64,000 nt of DNA from Fulvivirga lutea (GCF_017068455.1 NZ_CP070608.1:1407488-1471487); one strand, 5' to 3'; positions 9,687 through 18,841 are shown, numbered from the stretch's first letter. Notes: generated by a model from the sequence alone, not told the origin. Numbers and translations: made by a program.

Positions 9687-10301
9687 ATGAAATATATAAT
9701 ACTCATCGTTTTAACCTTATGCCTTTCTGGCCTTCATGCTCAGGACTTCCAGCATGAGTTTACAGACCCTGATGACTCGGTAAAACTTAAAGGGCTTAAA
9801 TTGTATCTTGAAATAGACAGTGTCTATGCAGTAACTGATTCCAGCGGAGTGAGGTTTGCTTTGGAGATTGTAAATGAAGGTGGGAAGCAATTAATACTTA
9901 CGAACCCATTGTATGATACAAAACTAAGAGTCAGATTTAGAATATATGATTTTAAAACAAAGGAGCAGTTCATTTTAAAAGAAGTGTCCCGTTGGCCAAA
10001 TCCTCGTTCAGCAGAAAACATAAAGCCTTATAGGTTGGAAAAGGTAACTGTATCAGGAGAAGAAGTGTCAAAAGATCAGTACAAAAACTATTGGGAGACG
10101 GATACATTATCAATTGATCCGGGGGAAAGCATACGATATGAATTAAACCTGTTTGAACAGGTGTTGGCAGATGAAAACAACAAGCCTTATATCAAACCAC
10201 TTTTTAAAGGAGAGTATTACACAATCTTCAATGTATCACTGAACTTGGGTAATTACTCAATCAGGAGTAAGCCACTCCGGTTCAAATTGCGGTTGGAGTG
10301 A
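9687..10301 (+). CDS. Secreted protein of unknown function
   Basis: 204 residues with a clear signal peptide (to LHAQ, about residue 19). The mature part is beta-rich with charged stretches and a proposed Ig-like fold (FALEIVNEGGKQLILTNP, then YELNLFEQ). It follows the large HExxH protein after 5 bases and so is probably co-transcribed and works outside the cytoplasm with it. No recognised catalytic motif. Confidence 0.7.
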   Translation: MKYIILIVLTLCLSGLHAQDFQHEFTDPDDSVKLKGLKLYLEIDSVYAVTDSSGVRFALEIVNEGGKQLILTNPLYDTKLRVRFRIYDFKTKEQFILKEVSRWPNPRSAENIKPYRLEKVTVSGEEVSKDQYKNYWETDTLSIDPGESIRYELNLFEQVLADENNKPYIKPLFKGEYYTIFNVSLNLGNYSIRSKPLRFKLRLE

Positions 10302-10339
10302 TCAGGAATAAGCCCTACTGGTTTTATAATCCCCTATCT

Positions 10340-10367
10340 AGCACGCTTCTGTAAAGCGTGCTCATTT
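10340..10367. terminator. Strong hairpin, terminator or REP element
   Basis: A perfect 9-bp stem AGCACGCTT (10340-10348) / AAGCGTGCT (10354-10362) with a 5-base loop, followed by a short T-rich stretch. It lies 38 bases after the preceding gene, so it may end that transcript. It is also immediately upstream of a transposase remnant, so it could be the REP hairpin of that element. Confidence 0.6.
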
Positions 10368-10405
10368 TACCAACATTTCAATTGAAAGCCTTATTTTTAA
10401 TTCAA

Positions 10406-10510
10406 ATGTCAGAAAAGTGTAAAATTGGAGAATCTGAACGACCTCATTTTATAACCACCACAGTTATAGATTGGCTATTTGTATCTTCTTGCTCGTTTAT
10501 AAATGATTGA
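10406..10510 (+). pseudogene. 5' remnant of a REP-associated tyrosine (IS200-like) transposase
   Basis: Reading from ATG 10406 gives 34 residues beginning MSEKCKIGESERPHFITTTV and then IDWLFV before a TGA at 10508. This resembles the N terminus of Bacteroidota REP-associated tyrosine transposases (start MSEKYK, then a phenylalanine-rich beta strand and a D/GW.DVF segment). No HxH or catalytic Tyr region follows and the frame is broken, so it is a decayed fragment. Identified from memory of the family only. Confidence 0.5.
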
Positions 10511-10689
10511 TACTCACTTCATTTCAGAAATCTTTGGTTAATCCTTCAATAAACCCATTCATATTCCTCACCATCCATGTAATAAAAACACAAAAAAAGA
10601 ACTTTTAATTTATAAAATATTAGGGTAGTCTTGCATCGTTTTGTTCAGAAAGAATAAGACGCTTTAAAACCTATAAACCTTAATTTTTT
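10511..10689. other. Intergenic region, no supported gene
   Basis: This completes the 388-base gap after 10301. It probably contains decayed transposase DNA and the promoter of the lipocalin-like gene. A possible -7 box TAGTCTTG (10626-10633) is one base from the Bacteroidota consensus TAnnTTTG, but no convincing -33 box was seen. Confidence 0.3.
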
Positions 10690-11094
10690 ATGAAAAACAA
10701 TTTACTGAAATCATTACTATTTATAGCCTTAGCTATTTTTTCATTGGCATGCAGCGATGACGATGAGGCAGCCGCACCAGATCCACTAGAAGGAACCTGG
10801 GTTCTTAAATCTTTTGTAAGAGACTGTGAGGGTACAGATAATGATTCTGAAACTAGCGTTACTTGCGATGATCAGGACTGTATAAGGGTAATTTATCTCA
10901 ATGGTACCGCCACTGTTGTCGGTACTTACGATGGTGTAGAAACTATTGATGACACTTATAGCTACACAATCAATGGCAATACTGTGAATAATGTGGATGG
11001 TGATATCGTACAGTGGGAAATCGTTGGAGACGATTTAATCATCACCAATAATTCGGGCGATTGTATCCTTACTGTTAGATACTACAAAGAATAA
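10690..11094 (+). CDS. Lipocalin-like lipoprotein
   Basis: 134 residues. The lipobox SLAC places the lipidated Cys at residue 21, followed by an acidic DDDE stretch typical of surface-exposed Bacteroidota lipoproteins. The mature part follows the lipocalin-like pattern: LEGTWVLKSF, repeated strands (YSYTINGN, WEIVGDDLIITN) and a C-terminal YYKE. Four cysteines (DCEG, TCDDQDC, DCIL) may form disulfides. Small lipoproteins of this type are common and mostly of unknown ligand. It starts the run of secreted-protein genes to 12.8 kb. Confidence 0.75.
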   Translation: MKNNLLKSLLFIALAIFSLACSDDDEAAAPDPLEGTWVLKSFVRDCEGTDNDSETSVTCDDQDCIRVIYLNGTATVVGTYDGVETIDDTYSYTINGNTVNNVDGDIVQWEIVGDDLIITNNSGDCILTVRYYKE

Positions 11095-11109
11095 ACAGTG
11101 TTTCTAAGA

Positions 11110-11937
11110 ATGAAGAAATTTGTAAATACCGCAGTTTTTTCTGCGGTTATTCTTTGTGCCCATCTTACAACAGCTCAAGAGTATAAATTCAAGAAAGACG
11201 TCATTTTTTTAGATAAAGAGGAAGTGGCATTAGTTGAAGGTGAAGCAGGAGCTGATTATACGTCATTCAAAGTTTTATCTTCAAATAAGGATGAGATATT
11301 TGAAGTAACTCAAGATGGATTTAAATCTGGTAATCCATTCTCAACAGGTACCTATTGGTATGAGCTGCGATATTCCGGATCAGATGAGGTAATCAGATTA
11401 GGTTATGTGTATAACTGTAATGTAAAATGCGTTTTTAAGCGCAAGATATTTCCAACGGAAGTGCCCTTTGATAAACCGGCAAAAGATCAGATTGAGGTGC
11501 TTAAAGATTATGACATAAGTGCAAAGATTAATGCAGATACGCTAAAGCAATTGGCAGAATATAAAGCGATACAGGAAAAGCTTACCTACCCAGAAGTTAA
11601 GCGTGATAGATCAAAACCTGTAGACCTGATGTTTTATAAGAAAGAGGAGGAATCATCTACAGATAAGATCACATATACCATTTTACAAGATTCGCAGGTT
11701 ATAGGCCACTTGGTAAAGTATGATTATTCCGTTTCAGCAGTATACGAGTTTTATAAAAAAGTTTTATTGCCTGATAGTACAGAGGAATTAGTGCCCTTGG
11801 CCAAAAGCAATATGCATTCTACCAATTTAGAGTTAACCACTGTGGCCGATGGCAAGCTACATAAGCTTGATCTAAGTCGTAAGAGTTCACCACACGTTTG
11901 GGTAGCAAGATATCTGTTTAAAACAAACTATTTATAA
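11110..11937 (+). CDS. Secreted protein, paralogue of next gene
   Basis: 275 residues. I chose ATG 11110 over GTG 11098 because it gives a clean signal peptide (MKKFVNTAVF... to TTAQ). The mature protein begins with KKDVIFLDKEEVA and ends with a basic HVWVARYLFKTNYL. The following protein shares the KKDV..DKE.VA opening and a similar end, so the two are tandem paralogues after ancient duplication. No known domain recognised; context suggests an envelope role. Confidence 0.65.
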   Translation: MKKFVNTAVFSAVILCAHLTTAQEYKFKKDVIFLDKEEVALVEGEAGADYTSFKVLSSNKDEIFEVTQDGFKSGNPFSTGTYWYELRYSGSDEVIRLGYVYNCNVKCVFKRKIFPTEVPFDKPAKDQIEVLKDYDISAKINADTLKQLAEYKAIQEKLTYPEVKRDRSKPVDLMFYKKEEESSTDKITYTILQDSQVIGHLVKYDYSVSAVYEFYKKVLLPDSTEELVPLAKSNMHSTNLELTTVADGKLHKLDLSRKSSPHVWVARYLFKTNYL

Positions 11938-11944
11938 AGTGAAA

Positions 11945-12823
11945 ATGAGAAAGTTAATATTACCATTATGTATTACTATCCTTAGCATGGCTCAGTCTTT
12001 TGCACAGGATGTAAAAACAAAAAAAGATGTTGTATACATCGATAAAGAGGCAGTTGCCAATTACTCTGGATTTGCCAGTGCATTTAAAGGTGTGGAGTTA
12101 AATTTCACAACTTTGGACAACAAACCACTATTTAGCATAAAGCAAAACTATCGAAGACAGAAGCACCCGGCACTGGATAATAAAATCTGGACTGATTTGA
12201 TAGTTTCTTCAGATAGTTCCAAAATATCATTTGTGATGGATAGACCTATTTTTAATGATCGCAAAATCATAGAAGATTTAATTGAAAGAACTAGTGTTGC
12301 CATTTTTGATGGTGACTTTTCTACACTAGCTTCTATTGATGAAAGTGAAGCCATTATAGCCGATTCAATTAGAGCTGTGGAATTTAAAGCCAGCGTGTCT
12401 AATGCTTTAAAAGAAGGGCATAGAAACAGAGAAGATGAGGAGTTGAAATTTAAAGTGAAAACAGTATCTCCAGTAATTTCTAAAAAGGAAAATAGCACAG
12501 AAAGTTTTCAGCTTGTAAACCGCATTGATGTATACCAGGGAGGTGAATTTATCGGATGGATAACCAAGGAGAAGCGATTATATTTAGCTGCGGAGAAATA
12601 TAGATACAGTGTTTATAAAAACTTATATAAAGAGTTTACAATTGGTGAAGAAACAACAAATCAGGTTTTAGCAGCACAAATTGAGCTACCAGCTCCAACT
12701 GCTACTATTGTAACTTTTCAAGACTTTAAGGAACATAAATTACGATATGAGGATGAACCTAAAAGTGATAGCAGCGCTGAACAACATCTAATTCGCTGGA
12801 TGGTGAAAGAAGGCTATTTGTAA
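11945..12823 (+). CDS. Secreted protein, paralogue of previous gene
   Basis: 292 residues from ATG 11945 (GTG 11939 is in frame but gives a poorer leader). The signal peptide ends at SFAQ. It shares the KKDVVYIDKEAVA start and the terminal IRWMVKEGYL pattern with the upstream protein, from which it is separated by 7 bases. A basic/acidic central region without cysteines follows. No known domain. The pair was probably co-transcribed; a palindromic element lies directly downstream. Confidence 0.65.
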   Translation: MRKLILPLCITILSMAQSFAQDVKTKKDVVYIDKEAVANYSGFASAFKGVELNFTTLDNKPLFSIKQNYRRQKHPALDNKIWTDLIVSSDSSKISFVMDRPIFNDRKIIEDLIERTSVAIFDGDFSTLASIDESEAIIADSIRAVEFKASVSNALKEGHRNREDEELKFKVKTVSPVISKKENSTESFQLVNRIDVYQGGEFIGWITKEKRLYLAAEKYRYSVYKNLYKEFTIGEETTNQVLAAQIELPAPTATIVTFQDFKEHKLRYEDEPKSDSSAEQHLIRWMVKEGYL

Positions 12824-12858
12824 AATGAAATAGAATCCTATTCATTAATAAAGAGTCA

Positions 12859-13019
12859 GACTCAAAAGGTAGGTTAAGTTAATAAAAGGTCATTCAGACC
12901 TGCCTGCAAGTAGCCTTTTCGGCAATGGCAGGCGAAGGAAGAATCTCACTCAGTTTTTAATATGCGTTTTAAAAAGAGTAAGATCCCTTGTTTCCTCAGA
13001 ATGACATACCTTTTGAGTC
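12859..13019. repeat. 13-bp inverted repeat enclosing palindromic element
   Basis: GACTCAAAAGGTA (12859-12871) is repeated exactly in inverse at 13007-13019. The pair encloses the ~117-bp palindromic element and lies between convergent genes. It may be an extended stem acting as a bidirectional terminator, or the end repeat of a small non-autonomous element. Confidence 0.65.
12889..13005 (-). repeat. Palindromic intergenic element, copy 1
   Basis: Read on the minus strand it starts GTCATTCTGAGGAAAC, contains AGGGATCTTACTC and GATTCTTCCTTCGCCTGCC, and ends TGCAGGCAGGTCTGAATGAC. A close copy in plus orientation lies at 48259-48378. The ends GTCATTC/GAATGAC are inverted repeats and internal arms pair, giving a long hairpin. 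Confidence 0.8.
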
Positions 13020-13025
13020 ACTTCT

Positions 13026-13685
13026 TTATTCGGACTTCAAACTAGCCGTTGACTGCCTCATCCCCTTCAACCCCGCCCTCATATTCTTAAAAGTGCCTTC
13101 CAGATTTTCTAAAATTGCAGGTTTGATAATACTATAAGCGAAGTTGAGCTGTACATCAACAACTCCTTCATAAATAATTTTCGAACGACTTCCATCGATG
13201 GGTAGAACATACCATTTAACCTGGTAATGGCTAATTCTGTCATAATCTTCCACTTTCGCTGCTGCACGATCGATATTCGATTCTACGTAAACAAAATCAG
13301 GTTTTTGTGTAACCGTGCTATTCACAACCCCATCTTTCTTAATCTCATAGAGGCCAAAGAATATTTTGCGGTTAATATAGAAGTGGTAGCTGTAAGAATC
13401 CTCACTCAATTTGCTAACTAGATCACAGGCATTTATACCGTCAATCCAATTTTCATAGTCCTTCACCTTTCTTAAGAAAATCTTTACCTTCTCAGAAGAA
13501 GCATTCACTACAAACTCAGCACCGAATTTTTTAAGGCTTCCAGTGGAGTCTTTCGTAAATATTTTAATATCATCAACTGAATTTTCTAAGTCCCACTGGC
13601 TGAAATTCGGCTTCTGTGCGCTTACTGAAAGACAAGAAAGTATAAGTAACAGTATACTATTGAAAATCGAATTACGGGTAATCAT
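13026..13685 (-). CDS. Secreted START/SRPBCC-fold protein
   Basis: 219 residues. The signal peptide ends at SVSAQ. The mature part has the helix-grip layout of START-like lipid-binding proteins: FVVNASSEKVKIFLRKVKDYENWIDG, YHFYINRKIFFGLY, a SHYQVKWYVLPIDGSRSKIIYEG strand pair and a long C-terminal helix. Such proteins bind hydrophobic ligands in a central cavity. It is the last gene of the lnb-DUF3857 operon, 1 base after the preceding stop, so it likely acts in the periplasm with them. Ligand unknown. Confidence 0.7.
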   Translation of the reverse strand: MITRNSIFNSILLLILSCLSVSAQKPNFSQWDLENSVDDIKIFTKDSTGSLKKFGAEFVVNASSEKVKIFLRKVKDYENWIDGINACDLVSKLSEDSYSYHFYINRKIFFGLYEIKKDGVVNSTVTQKPDFVYVESNIDRAAAKVEDYDRISHYQVKWYVLPIDGSRSKIIYEGVVDVQLNFAYSIIKPAILENLEGTFKNMRAGLKGMRQSTASLKSE

Positions 13686-13686
13686 C

Positions 13687-15639
13687 TTATTTCGACATCA
13701 CTAAAACAATCTTATTCCAATCTGCAGCAGCATTAATAACTGTTCTGAAGGCTTCAAACTTTTCTTTAGGGTAGTAAATTTCTTCATAAGCCTCGTTCAC
13801 ATATATTTTTAACTTTTGGCCTTTTAATTCATAGCCCGATTTGAAGTAAAATATGGTTTCACCATCTTCTACTACTTTTTCATCAAAGTTTAAGTCCTCT
13901 AAATTTTCTACTTTATAGCCTTCTGGCAACGTGATGGTAATATTTCGTTGATATTCTCTGTTGAAATCATTCTCAACTTCTGTCATGCGCTCATTTTCCT
14001 GATACATTTCTGTTTGAGGACCAATCAGTTCACCTACTTTCAGAAGTATAATATCTCCAGCCAGCTCAATAAAGCTTGGCGAGGTAAATTCACTATCTAT
14101 CACCAATGGGTCTTCCCAGGTTTTGTAATGAAATTCCTTATCCTTCATTTCAAGGGTTGTGATGTTGGCATCAGCCGCTAAAAACTTTACCAAACTTTTA
14201 AGTAGCTCTTCTTTTCGTGCTTCTTCAATTAGCGGGTATACTGCTTTAATAAAAGCGGCCTGGTAGCCATTGAAGCTTCTTTTTAAATGCACTGTGTTTG
14301 TTGTCAGGTCTTCGTTGAAAGTGACATTTACATCCATTTTATCCAGGTTGTCAGCTGCCGGAAGTGCAGGTATGTGTTTAATTTCATATTTAGGAAAGGC
14401 CATTCCTTCTTCCGTAACCTGACTTATGAACAAACCTTCTGTGGCAGTTAATGTTGCCGGAACCATGCCGTACCTGAACTCAGGGTTGTAAGGAGCCACA
14501 AACGAGTCGTCTTCTGGTAGATAAATCAGGTATTCTTGTAGGTAATTGTAGGATTCAAACTCACCATCAAATGGCACTTCGCTTCTATCGCTGGTCAGCA
14601 CTAAGGAAGGATTGGCTCCAACCAACTTGAACGCATTTAAGGTTAGCTTGGTGAGGCCCAATTTACTTCCGATCCTATTTTCTAAAATAAATGGTATGCT
14701 GGATGCCTCATAAGGGGCATTTTCATTCAGGTAGTAAGAAGTCTTTATGAAGTCTTCAATGGCCGCTACTTTTTCCGGTATAGTTTTCAGCCCCTTGAGT
14801 TTTATATCTTTAAGTAAATCTTCGAGTGCCTTGCTCTCTTCTTTTTCCAATAAAAATGCTCTGCCATATAACAGTTGAGATGCATCTGACCATTGAAACA
14901 GCTTTCTGCCAGTTGCTTCATTATACCCTAATTTAAACTCCAGTCGTTGTCTGCTGCCATTATAAGAAGAGAATTCTTCTTCACGTAAGGCAGGTACATT
15001 TTCGCATACCATAGTATACACATTGGTGTTTTCAACGGTGTCAGTTTTTATCTCCGGAAGTCCGTTGTAGCTTTTGAAAACGAACTGTAAGTTACTAGGA
15101 GCCAGCAATACAAATGATCCTTTGATGATAGGTTCAGAAAACTGAAAGAATTCACGACCGAAATAATCGGCTTCTAGTTTTTTGGTATAGTAATATTCAA
15201 TTTCACTGCCTACTTCCGCACCTTCAATGGCAAATATTTTATAGCCGGAGCCTGTTTCTTCGTCCTCCAGTTCTTTAATCTCACTCTTATCAAATTCAAT
15301 TACACTGCCATCTTTGTTGATGGTTCGGGCATGTAACTCAACCAATTCCAGTGCGTTACGCATAGGTATGTAAATGCGGTTGCTTCTGGCTAATGCATTA
15401 TCGTTATTAGCGCGCATGATTTGATGCTCCGTTTGATAGAGGTATAAATTTCTATCCTCCCCTTCATAGATGTATTCAAACTGCTGATGGTATTTTAAAT
15501 AAATTAATGCTTCATCGGTAAACGAATTACCTAAATCGTATCGCTCGCGGTCTTCTTCCCATTCGTATTTTAAATGTTGAGCGTGTACGTAATTTAAGGA
15601 TGCCAAAAAGGCAATGAGTATCAAAAAGGATTTATGCAT
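13687..15639 (-). CDS. DUF3857 protein with apparently degenerate transglutaminase core
   Basis: 650 residues. I use ATG 15639, which gives a signal peptide MHKSFLILIAFLASLNYVHAQ; a longer frame from 15696 overlaps the upstream gene and lacks a leader. The N-terminal half is the DUF3857 domain and the middle is transglutaminase-like. In the position where the neighbouring 642-residue protein has GDCKD this one reads GSKLGLTKL, and the catalytic His region (YNYLQEYLIY) has no His, so it is probably not catalytic. The C terminus is a DUF3858-like beta domain. Ten bases separate it from the active-looking paralogue; the two may form a pair in the envelope. Confidence 0.8.
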   Translation of the reverse strand: MHKSFLILIAFLASLNYVHAQHLKYEWEEDRERYDLGNSFTDEALIYLKYHQQFEYIYEGEDRNLYLYQTEHQIMRANNDNALARSNRIYIPMRNALELVELHARTINKDGSVIEFDKSEIKELEDEETGSGYKIFAIEGAEVGSEIEYYYTKKLEADYFGREFFQFSEPIIKGSFVLLAPSNLQFVFKSYNGLPEIKTDTVENTNVYTMVCENVPALREEEFSSYNGSRQRLEFKLGYNEATGRKLFQWSDASQLLYGRAFLLEKEESKALEDLLKDIKLKGLKTIPEKVAAIEDFIKTSYYLNENAPYEASSIPFILENRIGSKLGLTKLTLNAFKLVGANPSLVLTSDRSEVPFDGEFESYNYLQEYLIYLPEDDSFVAPYNPEFRYGMVPATLTATEGLFISQVTEEGMAFPKYEIKHIPALPAADNLDKMDVNVTFNEDLTTNTVHLKRSFNGYQAAFIKAVYPLIEEARKEELLKSLVKFLAADANITTLEMKDKEFHYKTWEDPLVIDSEFTSPSFIELAGDIILLKVGELIGPQTEMYQENERMTEVENDFNREYQRNITITLPEGYKVENLEDLNFDEKVVEDGETIFYFKSGYELKGQKLKIYVNEAYEEIYYPKEKFEAFRTVINAAADWNKIVLVMSK

Positions 15640-15649
15640 ATAACCAGAT

Positions 15650-17578
15650 TTAAGCTTCGGTTTTCTCCAGTATGAGAACGGCCCGGTAAGCGTCATTCAA
15701 TTTTTTTATTGCCTCATTCCACTGATCAAAATGTTCAGGCATAATCAGCAACTCATTAATATAATAGGTTCTGTGGAGAATAACCTTATTGTCAACTACT
15801 TCATAATTGATATTGAATCCAAAAACTTCAGAGTCAAATTTAGCATTTTCGGGCATTCGATTAATTTTATAACCATCAGGTAAGTTTAAAACTGAGGTAT
15901 TTTTATTGGTAAGCTTAAAATTAAATTCTCGCGGCTGCTCCCGATCTTCATCAATAATTTCATTGGTGATTGACCGATCGAGGTTCATATTGAAATAAAT
16001 CTTATCGCCAATTTCCCGATAATAATCCTGCACCCTGAACTGATATTTCACTTCAATAGGAGTGTCCAGATCATCCAGATTTTTAATGGTATAGTCATCG
16101 ATAAAAAACTTGTTGCTTCCTTTTTGTAAGATATTCACAAGGTAATCATCAACCTCCTGTTTGCTACTTTTTACCATTCTGTAGCTGTTATACACCTTCG
16201 GATATCCATGCAAAGAGGCCAGTCCTGAACCTTTAACACTCCCATTTTCTAATTGAAAACTGATTGAATCTTGTCGCAGGTTTACTTCCTTATCAATAAC
16301 GGGTACAGTTTTAATTTCAAAGGTCTCATTATCAAGAGCGATGAGCGCCTCTTTTCCCTGTATCATGGCTGAAGGCAATTCGAACGAAGAATATTGCGAG
16401 GTAGCATCTAAGAAATAATATCGGTCACCATTCTTATAAGTGGCAATCATATGATTATCCACCATGGGCGATGGATACTCCGAATATTTATAAGGAATAT
16501 CTCTTGTTCCTATCCAGGTAAAATAAGCTTCCACACCAGCTTCGTGCAGCATGTTTATTACGATTGTGGCCATATCCTTACAATCTCCATATCGTTTTGT
16601 ACATACATACTCTGCCGTGTGTGGTATGAGCCCACGCATACCATCTTCAAAAGCAATGTATTTTATATTGTTTTGAACCCAGTAGAAAACCTTTCTTACC
16701 TTCTCTAATTCCGTGTCAGAGTCATCAATAATTTCATTGACAATTGCCTTCACATTTTCATGGCTGTATTCTTTTAAACCATCAATAAATGTGGAGTACC
16801 AAGCAAACAAATCTTCTGGAGATGATAAAACATTATTCTTTTTACCATTCACCTCGAAACTCTTGACCAATGAAATAACACTAGTGCTCGAATAGCGAAT
16901 GGGAGGGGCATCATCTTCAAATTTGAGTTTTGGTACATCAAATGCCTCAAAAGTGTATTTCTTTCTGCCTTTTAAATCTTCTACCTTCTTTTTAATGAGG
17001 GATTTGTCATCATTTAATATATCCAGTCTCAGTTCTACGCCTTCATCTGCAATAATGGTGTATTTAGAATGCGCCACAGGCAGGTAACTCTGGAATAAAA
17101 AGCTGGTTAAAAATTTAGGGTCAATAATTACCTGATTATAGGTTAATGAAGTAATGGCACCTTCCTGAACTCCAGGAAAATAGAATTTAATGGTTTTAGA
17201 ATCGTCATAAAATACAGATGAGTTCTTATCATAACTCTCTTTAAAATCGGTTACTTCCAGTATTTTATATTTTCTTTTATCAGGAATTAACGTTTTGGCT
17301 TTTATATTTTCCGTTTTGTAGAAGGAAGAGCTGTGTATAGCATCTTTGGCATATACGCTCGACTGGCTGCCCAGGTGCAAAATTTCTTCTGTGTTAGTAG
17401 TAATTATTTGGAGGGAGTCGCCAACTATTTTAATATCTACGTCCTCGAATTGCTTCAAAAAAATAGCCTGATCATTGGGGTATTTCTCCTTATACTTTAG
17501 AAACTCATCTTCGTCATACTTTTGCGCAAAAAGCGACTGCGAAATAACTAATAAAACTAACAGCGCATATATTCTCAT
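15650..17578 (-). CDS. DUF3857 / transglutaminase-like secreted protein
   Basis: 642 residues with a signal peptide ending SLFAQ. The DUF3857 domain occupies roughly residues 50-230. The transglutaminase-like core has a complete Cys-His-Asp set: C333 in YGDCKDMA, H376 in VDNHMIA and D391 in FLDATS. A beta-rich DUF3858-like region ends the protein. Transglutaminase-like folds in bacteria are often peptidases or acyltransferases; the substrate is unknown. Its start overlaps the lnb stop by 4 bases and the paralogue follows closely, so the group is one operon. Confidence 0.85.
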   Translation of the reverse strand: MRIYALLVLLVISQSLFAQKYDEDEFLKYKEKYPNDQAIFLKQFEDVDIKIVGDSLQIITTNTEEILHLGSQSSVYAKDAIHSSSFYKTENIKAKTLIPDKRKYKILEVTDFKESYDKNSSVFYDDSKTIKFYFPGVQEGAITSLTYNQVIIDPKFLTSFLFQSYLPVAHSKYTIIADEGVELRLDILNDDKSLIKKKVEDLKGRKKYTFEAFDVPKLKFEDDAPPIRYSSTSVISLVKSFEVNGKKNNVLSSPEDLFAWYSTFIDGLKEYSHENVKAIVNEIIDDSDTELEKVRKVFYWVQNNIKYIAFEDGMRGLIPHTAEYVCTKRYGDCKDMATIVINMLHEAGVEAYFTWIGTRDIPYKYSEYPSPMVDNHMIATYKNGDRYYFLDATSQYSSFELPSAMIQGKEALIALDNETFEIKTVPVIDKEVNLRQDSISFQLENGSVKGSGLASLHGYPKVYNSYRMVKSSKQEVDDYLVNILQKGSNKFFIDDYTIKNLDDLDTPIEVKYQFRVQDYYREIGDKIYFNMNLDRSITNEIIDEDREQPREFNFKLTNKNTSVLNLPDGYKINRMPENAKFDSEVFGFNINYEVVDNKVILHRTYYINELLIMPEHFDQWNEAIKKLNDAYRAVLILEKTEA

Positions 17579-18780
17579 ACCTTCTTTGCCTTTCCTAACT
17601 TTTTATAATTGAACAAAGATCTTACCACAAGTATTAAAACTATTGGGATCAAAGAATAGTGCATTTGTTGAGGTAAAAAATTCCATGTAAGCACTAAAAT
17701 CACTCCCAAAATAGAATAACCAAGGAAGTAATGTTTCAGCCATTTTGGTGGATTACTTCTAGCTAATAATACCGCAGCAATTAAGTGAAACGGCAGTGCC
17801 CAGAGAATGTTCATATTTCTGGCGGCAGCGTTATGGTCGGTAGCTACCCACAATACAAATAACAACAAACCCACTAAACCAATGATGCCAAACAAAGAGA
17901 CATCTATAAGCTTTATATGTTTGCCTCTTTTCCAGCCTAAAACCGTTGTCAATAGTATCGCACCAAATAAAATGCTAAACACATTGAGAGGATTAAAAAA
18001 CGATATTTCAAATGTTTCCGGCTTTGATTCATACGTAACTATAGTTTCTTTAACTAATGGAAGTTTACCGGAATCTGACTCAATAGTGGCATTATTGAAA
18101 GCGCTCTCAATATAATCCGGTAAAAACATATACATCTCAGGAGTTGCTTTTTTATCCATCGGTAAACCGAGACAAATATCGATTCCCAAATCGCCCCAGG
18201 GCTGATACGTGAGATATAAATCTGTTAATTCTCTGATGGTATAATCGGTATTGATGTAGGAACCATCGAATGTTACTTTTTCTCCAAATGTAGTTTTTAA
18301 AGCATCTCTTACGCGAGTAGCGCAGTTATCATAGAAATAATCGTAATAATAATATTGGTTTTCAGGCTGCGCATTCCACTGCAGGAAATCGAAAAAGGCC
18401 TGTTTTTGCTCTTGATTGAGGTTTAAAACTTGCTCATGGATATATCGGTTTTGGTAGATGTAATAGTCTCTAAAACGACTATAATCCATCACGGCCAACT
18501 TGTAATTCAAATAGCCTCTGGCAAAATTTAAATAGAAGTTAGGCTGGTTGAAATCAAAAACACCATAGTTGTATAGCCAATCCAAGCCTCTTTTTGGATC
18601 ATGGACTCTTATGGCGCTATGCCCAAAAGCCGAGTACAACTCACCTTGATACGGTCCACAGGTAAGTACATGAATTTCAGCTTCTTCAGATAATTTAAAC
18701 CCTTGTCCATTCCCTATGAAAGAGAATAGACAAAGAGTTACTAATATGAGTGTGTGTATTTTTGTAATCCTTTTCTTCAC
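17575..18780 (-). CDS. lnb: Lnb-like lipoprotein N-acyltransferase (DUF4105)
   Basis: 401 residues: signal peptide/anchor (to about residue 25), then a DUF4105 (Lnb N-terminal) papain-like domain with H54 in AFGHSAIRVH and C153 in YDNCATRVRDAL, then about five membrane helices from residue ~250. DUF4105 proteins of Bacteroides have been described as Lnb, the enzyme that N-acylates lipoproteins in place of Lnt. The layout (periplasmic His-Cys domain plus C-terminal membrane block) fits that. It is the first gene of an operon with two DUF3857 proteins and a START-like protein, and a perfect inverted repeat lies just upstream of its start. The function is by family; it was not verified here. Confidence 0.72.
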   Translation of the reverse strand: MKKRITKIHTLILVTLCLFSFIGNGQGFKLSEEAEIHVLTCGPYQGELYSAFGHSAIRVHDPKRGLDWLYNYGVFDFNQPNFYLNFARGYLNYKLAVMDYSRFRDYYIYQNRYIHEQVLNLNQEQKQAFFDFLQWNAQPENQYYYYDYFYDNCATRVRDALKTTFGEKVTFDGSYINTDYTIRELTDLYLTYQPWGDLGIDICLGLPMDKKATPEMYMFLPDYIESAFNNATIESDSGKLPLVKETIVTYESKPETFEISFFNPLNVFSILFGAILLTTVLGWKRGKHIKLIDVSLFGIIGLVGLLLFVLWVATDHNAAARNMNILWALPFHLIAAVLLARSNPPKWLKHYFLGYSILGVILVLTWNFLPQQMHYSLIPIVLILVVRSLFNYKKLGKAKKV

Positions 18781-18782
18781 TT

Positions 18783-18813
18783 TTAGTACGATATAGTTAT
18801 CGTAAAACTAAAT
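18783..18813. promoter_or_regulatory. Dyad in the lnb 5' region
   Basis: TACGATA (18787-18793) and TATCGTA (18798-18804) form a perfect inverted repeat around TAGT, with outer flanks TTTAGT/ACTAAA also inverted with a 2-base slip. It begins 7 bases before the lnb ATG, next to a -7-like TAGTTTTA. It could be an operator or an RNA hairpin that masks the start. Confidence 0.45.
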
Positions 18814-18841
18814 ACTTTCTCCTCTTTTCGCTCTATCAGGA

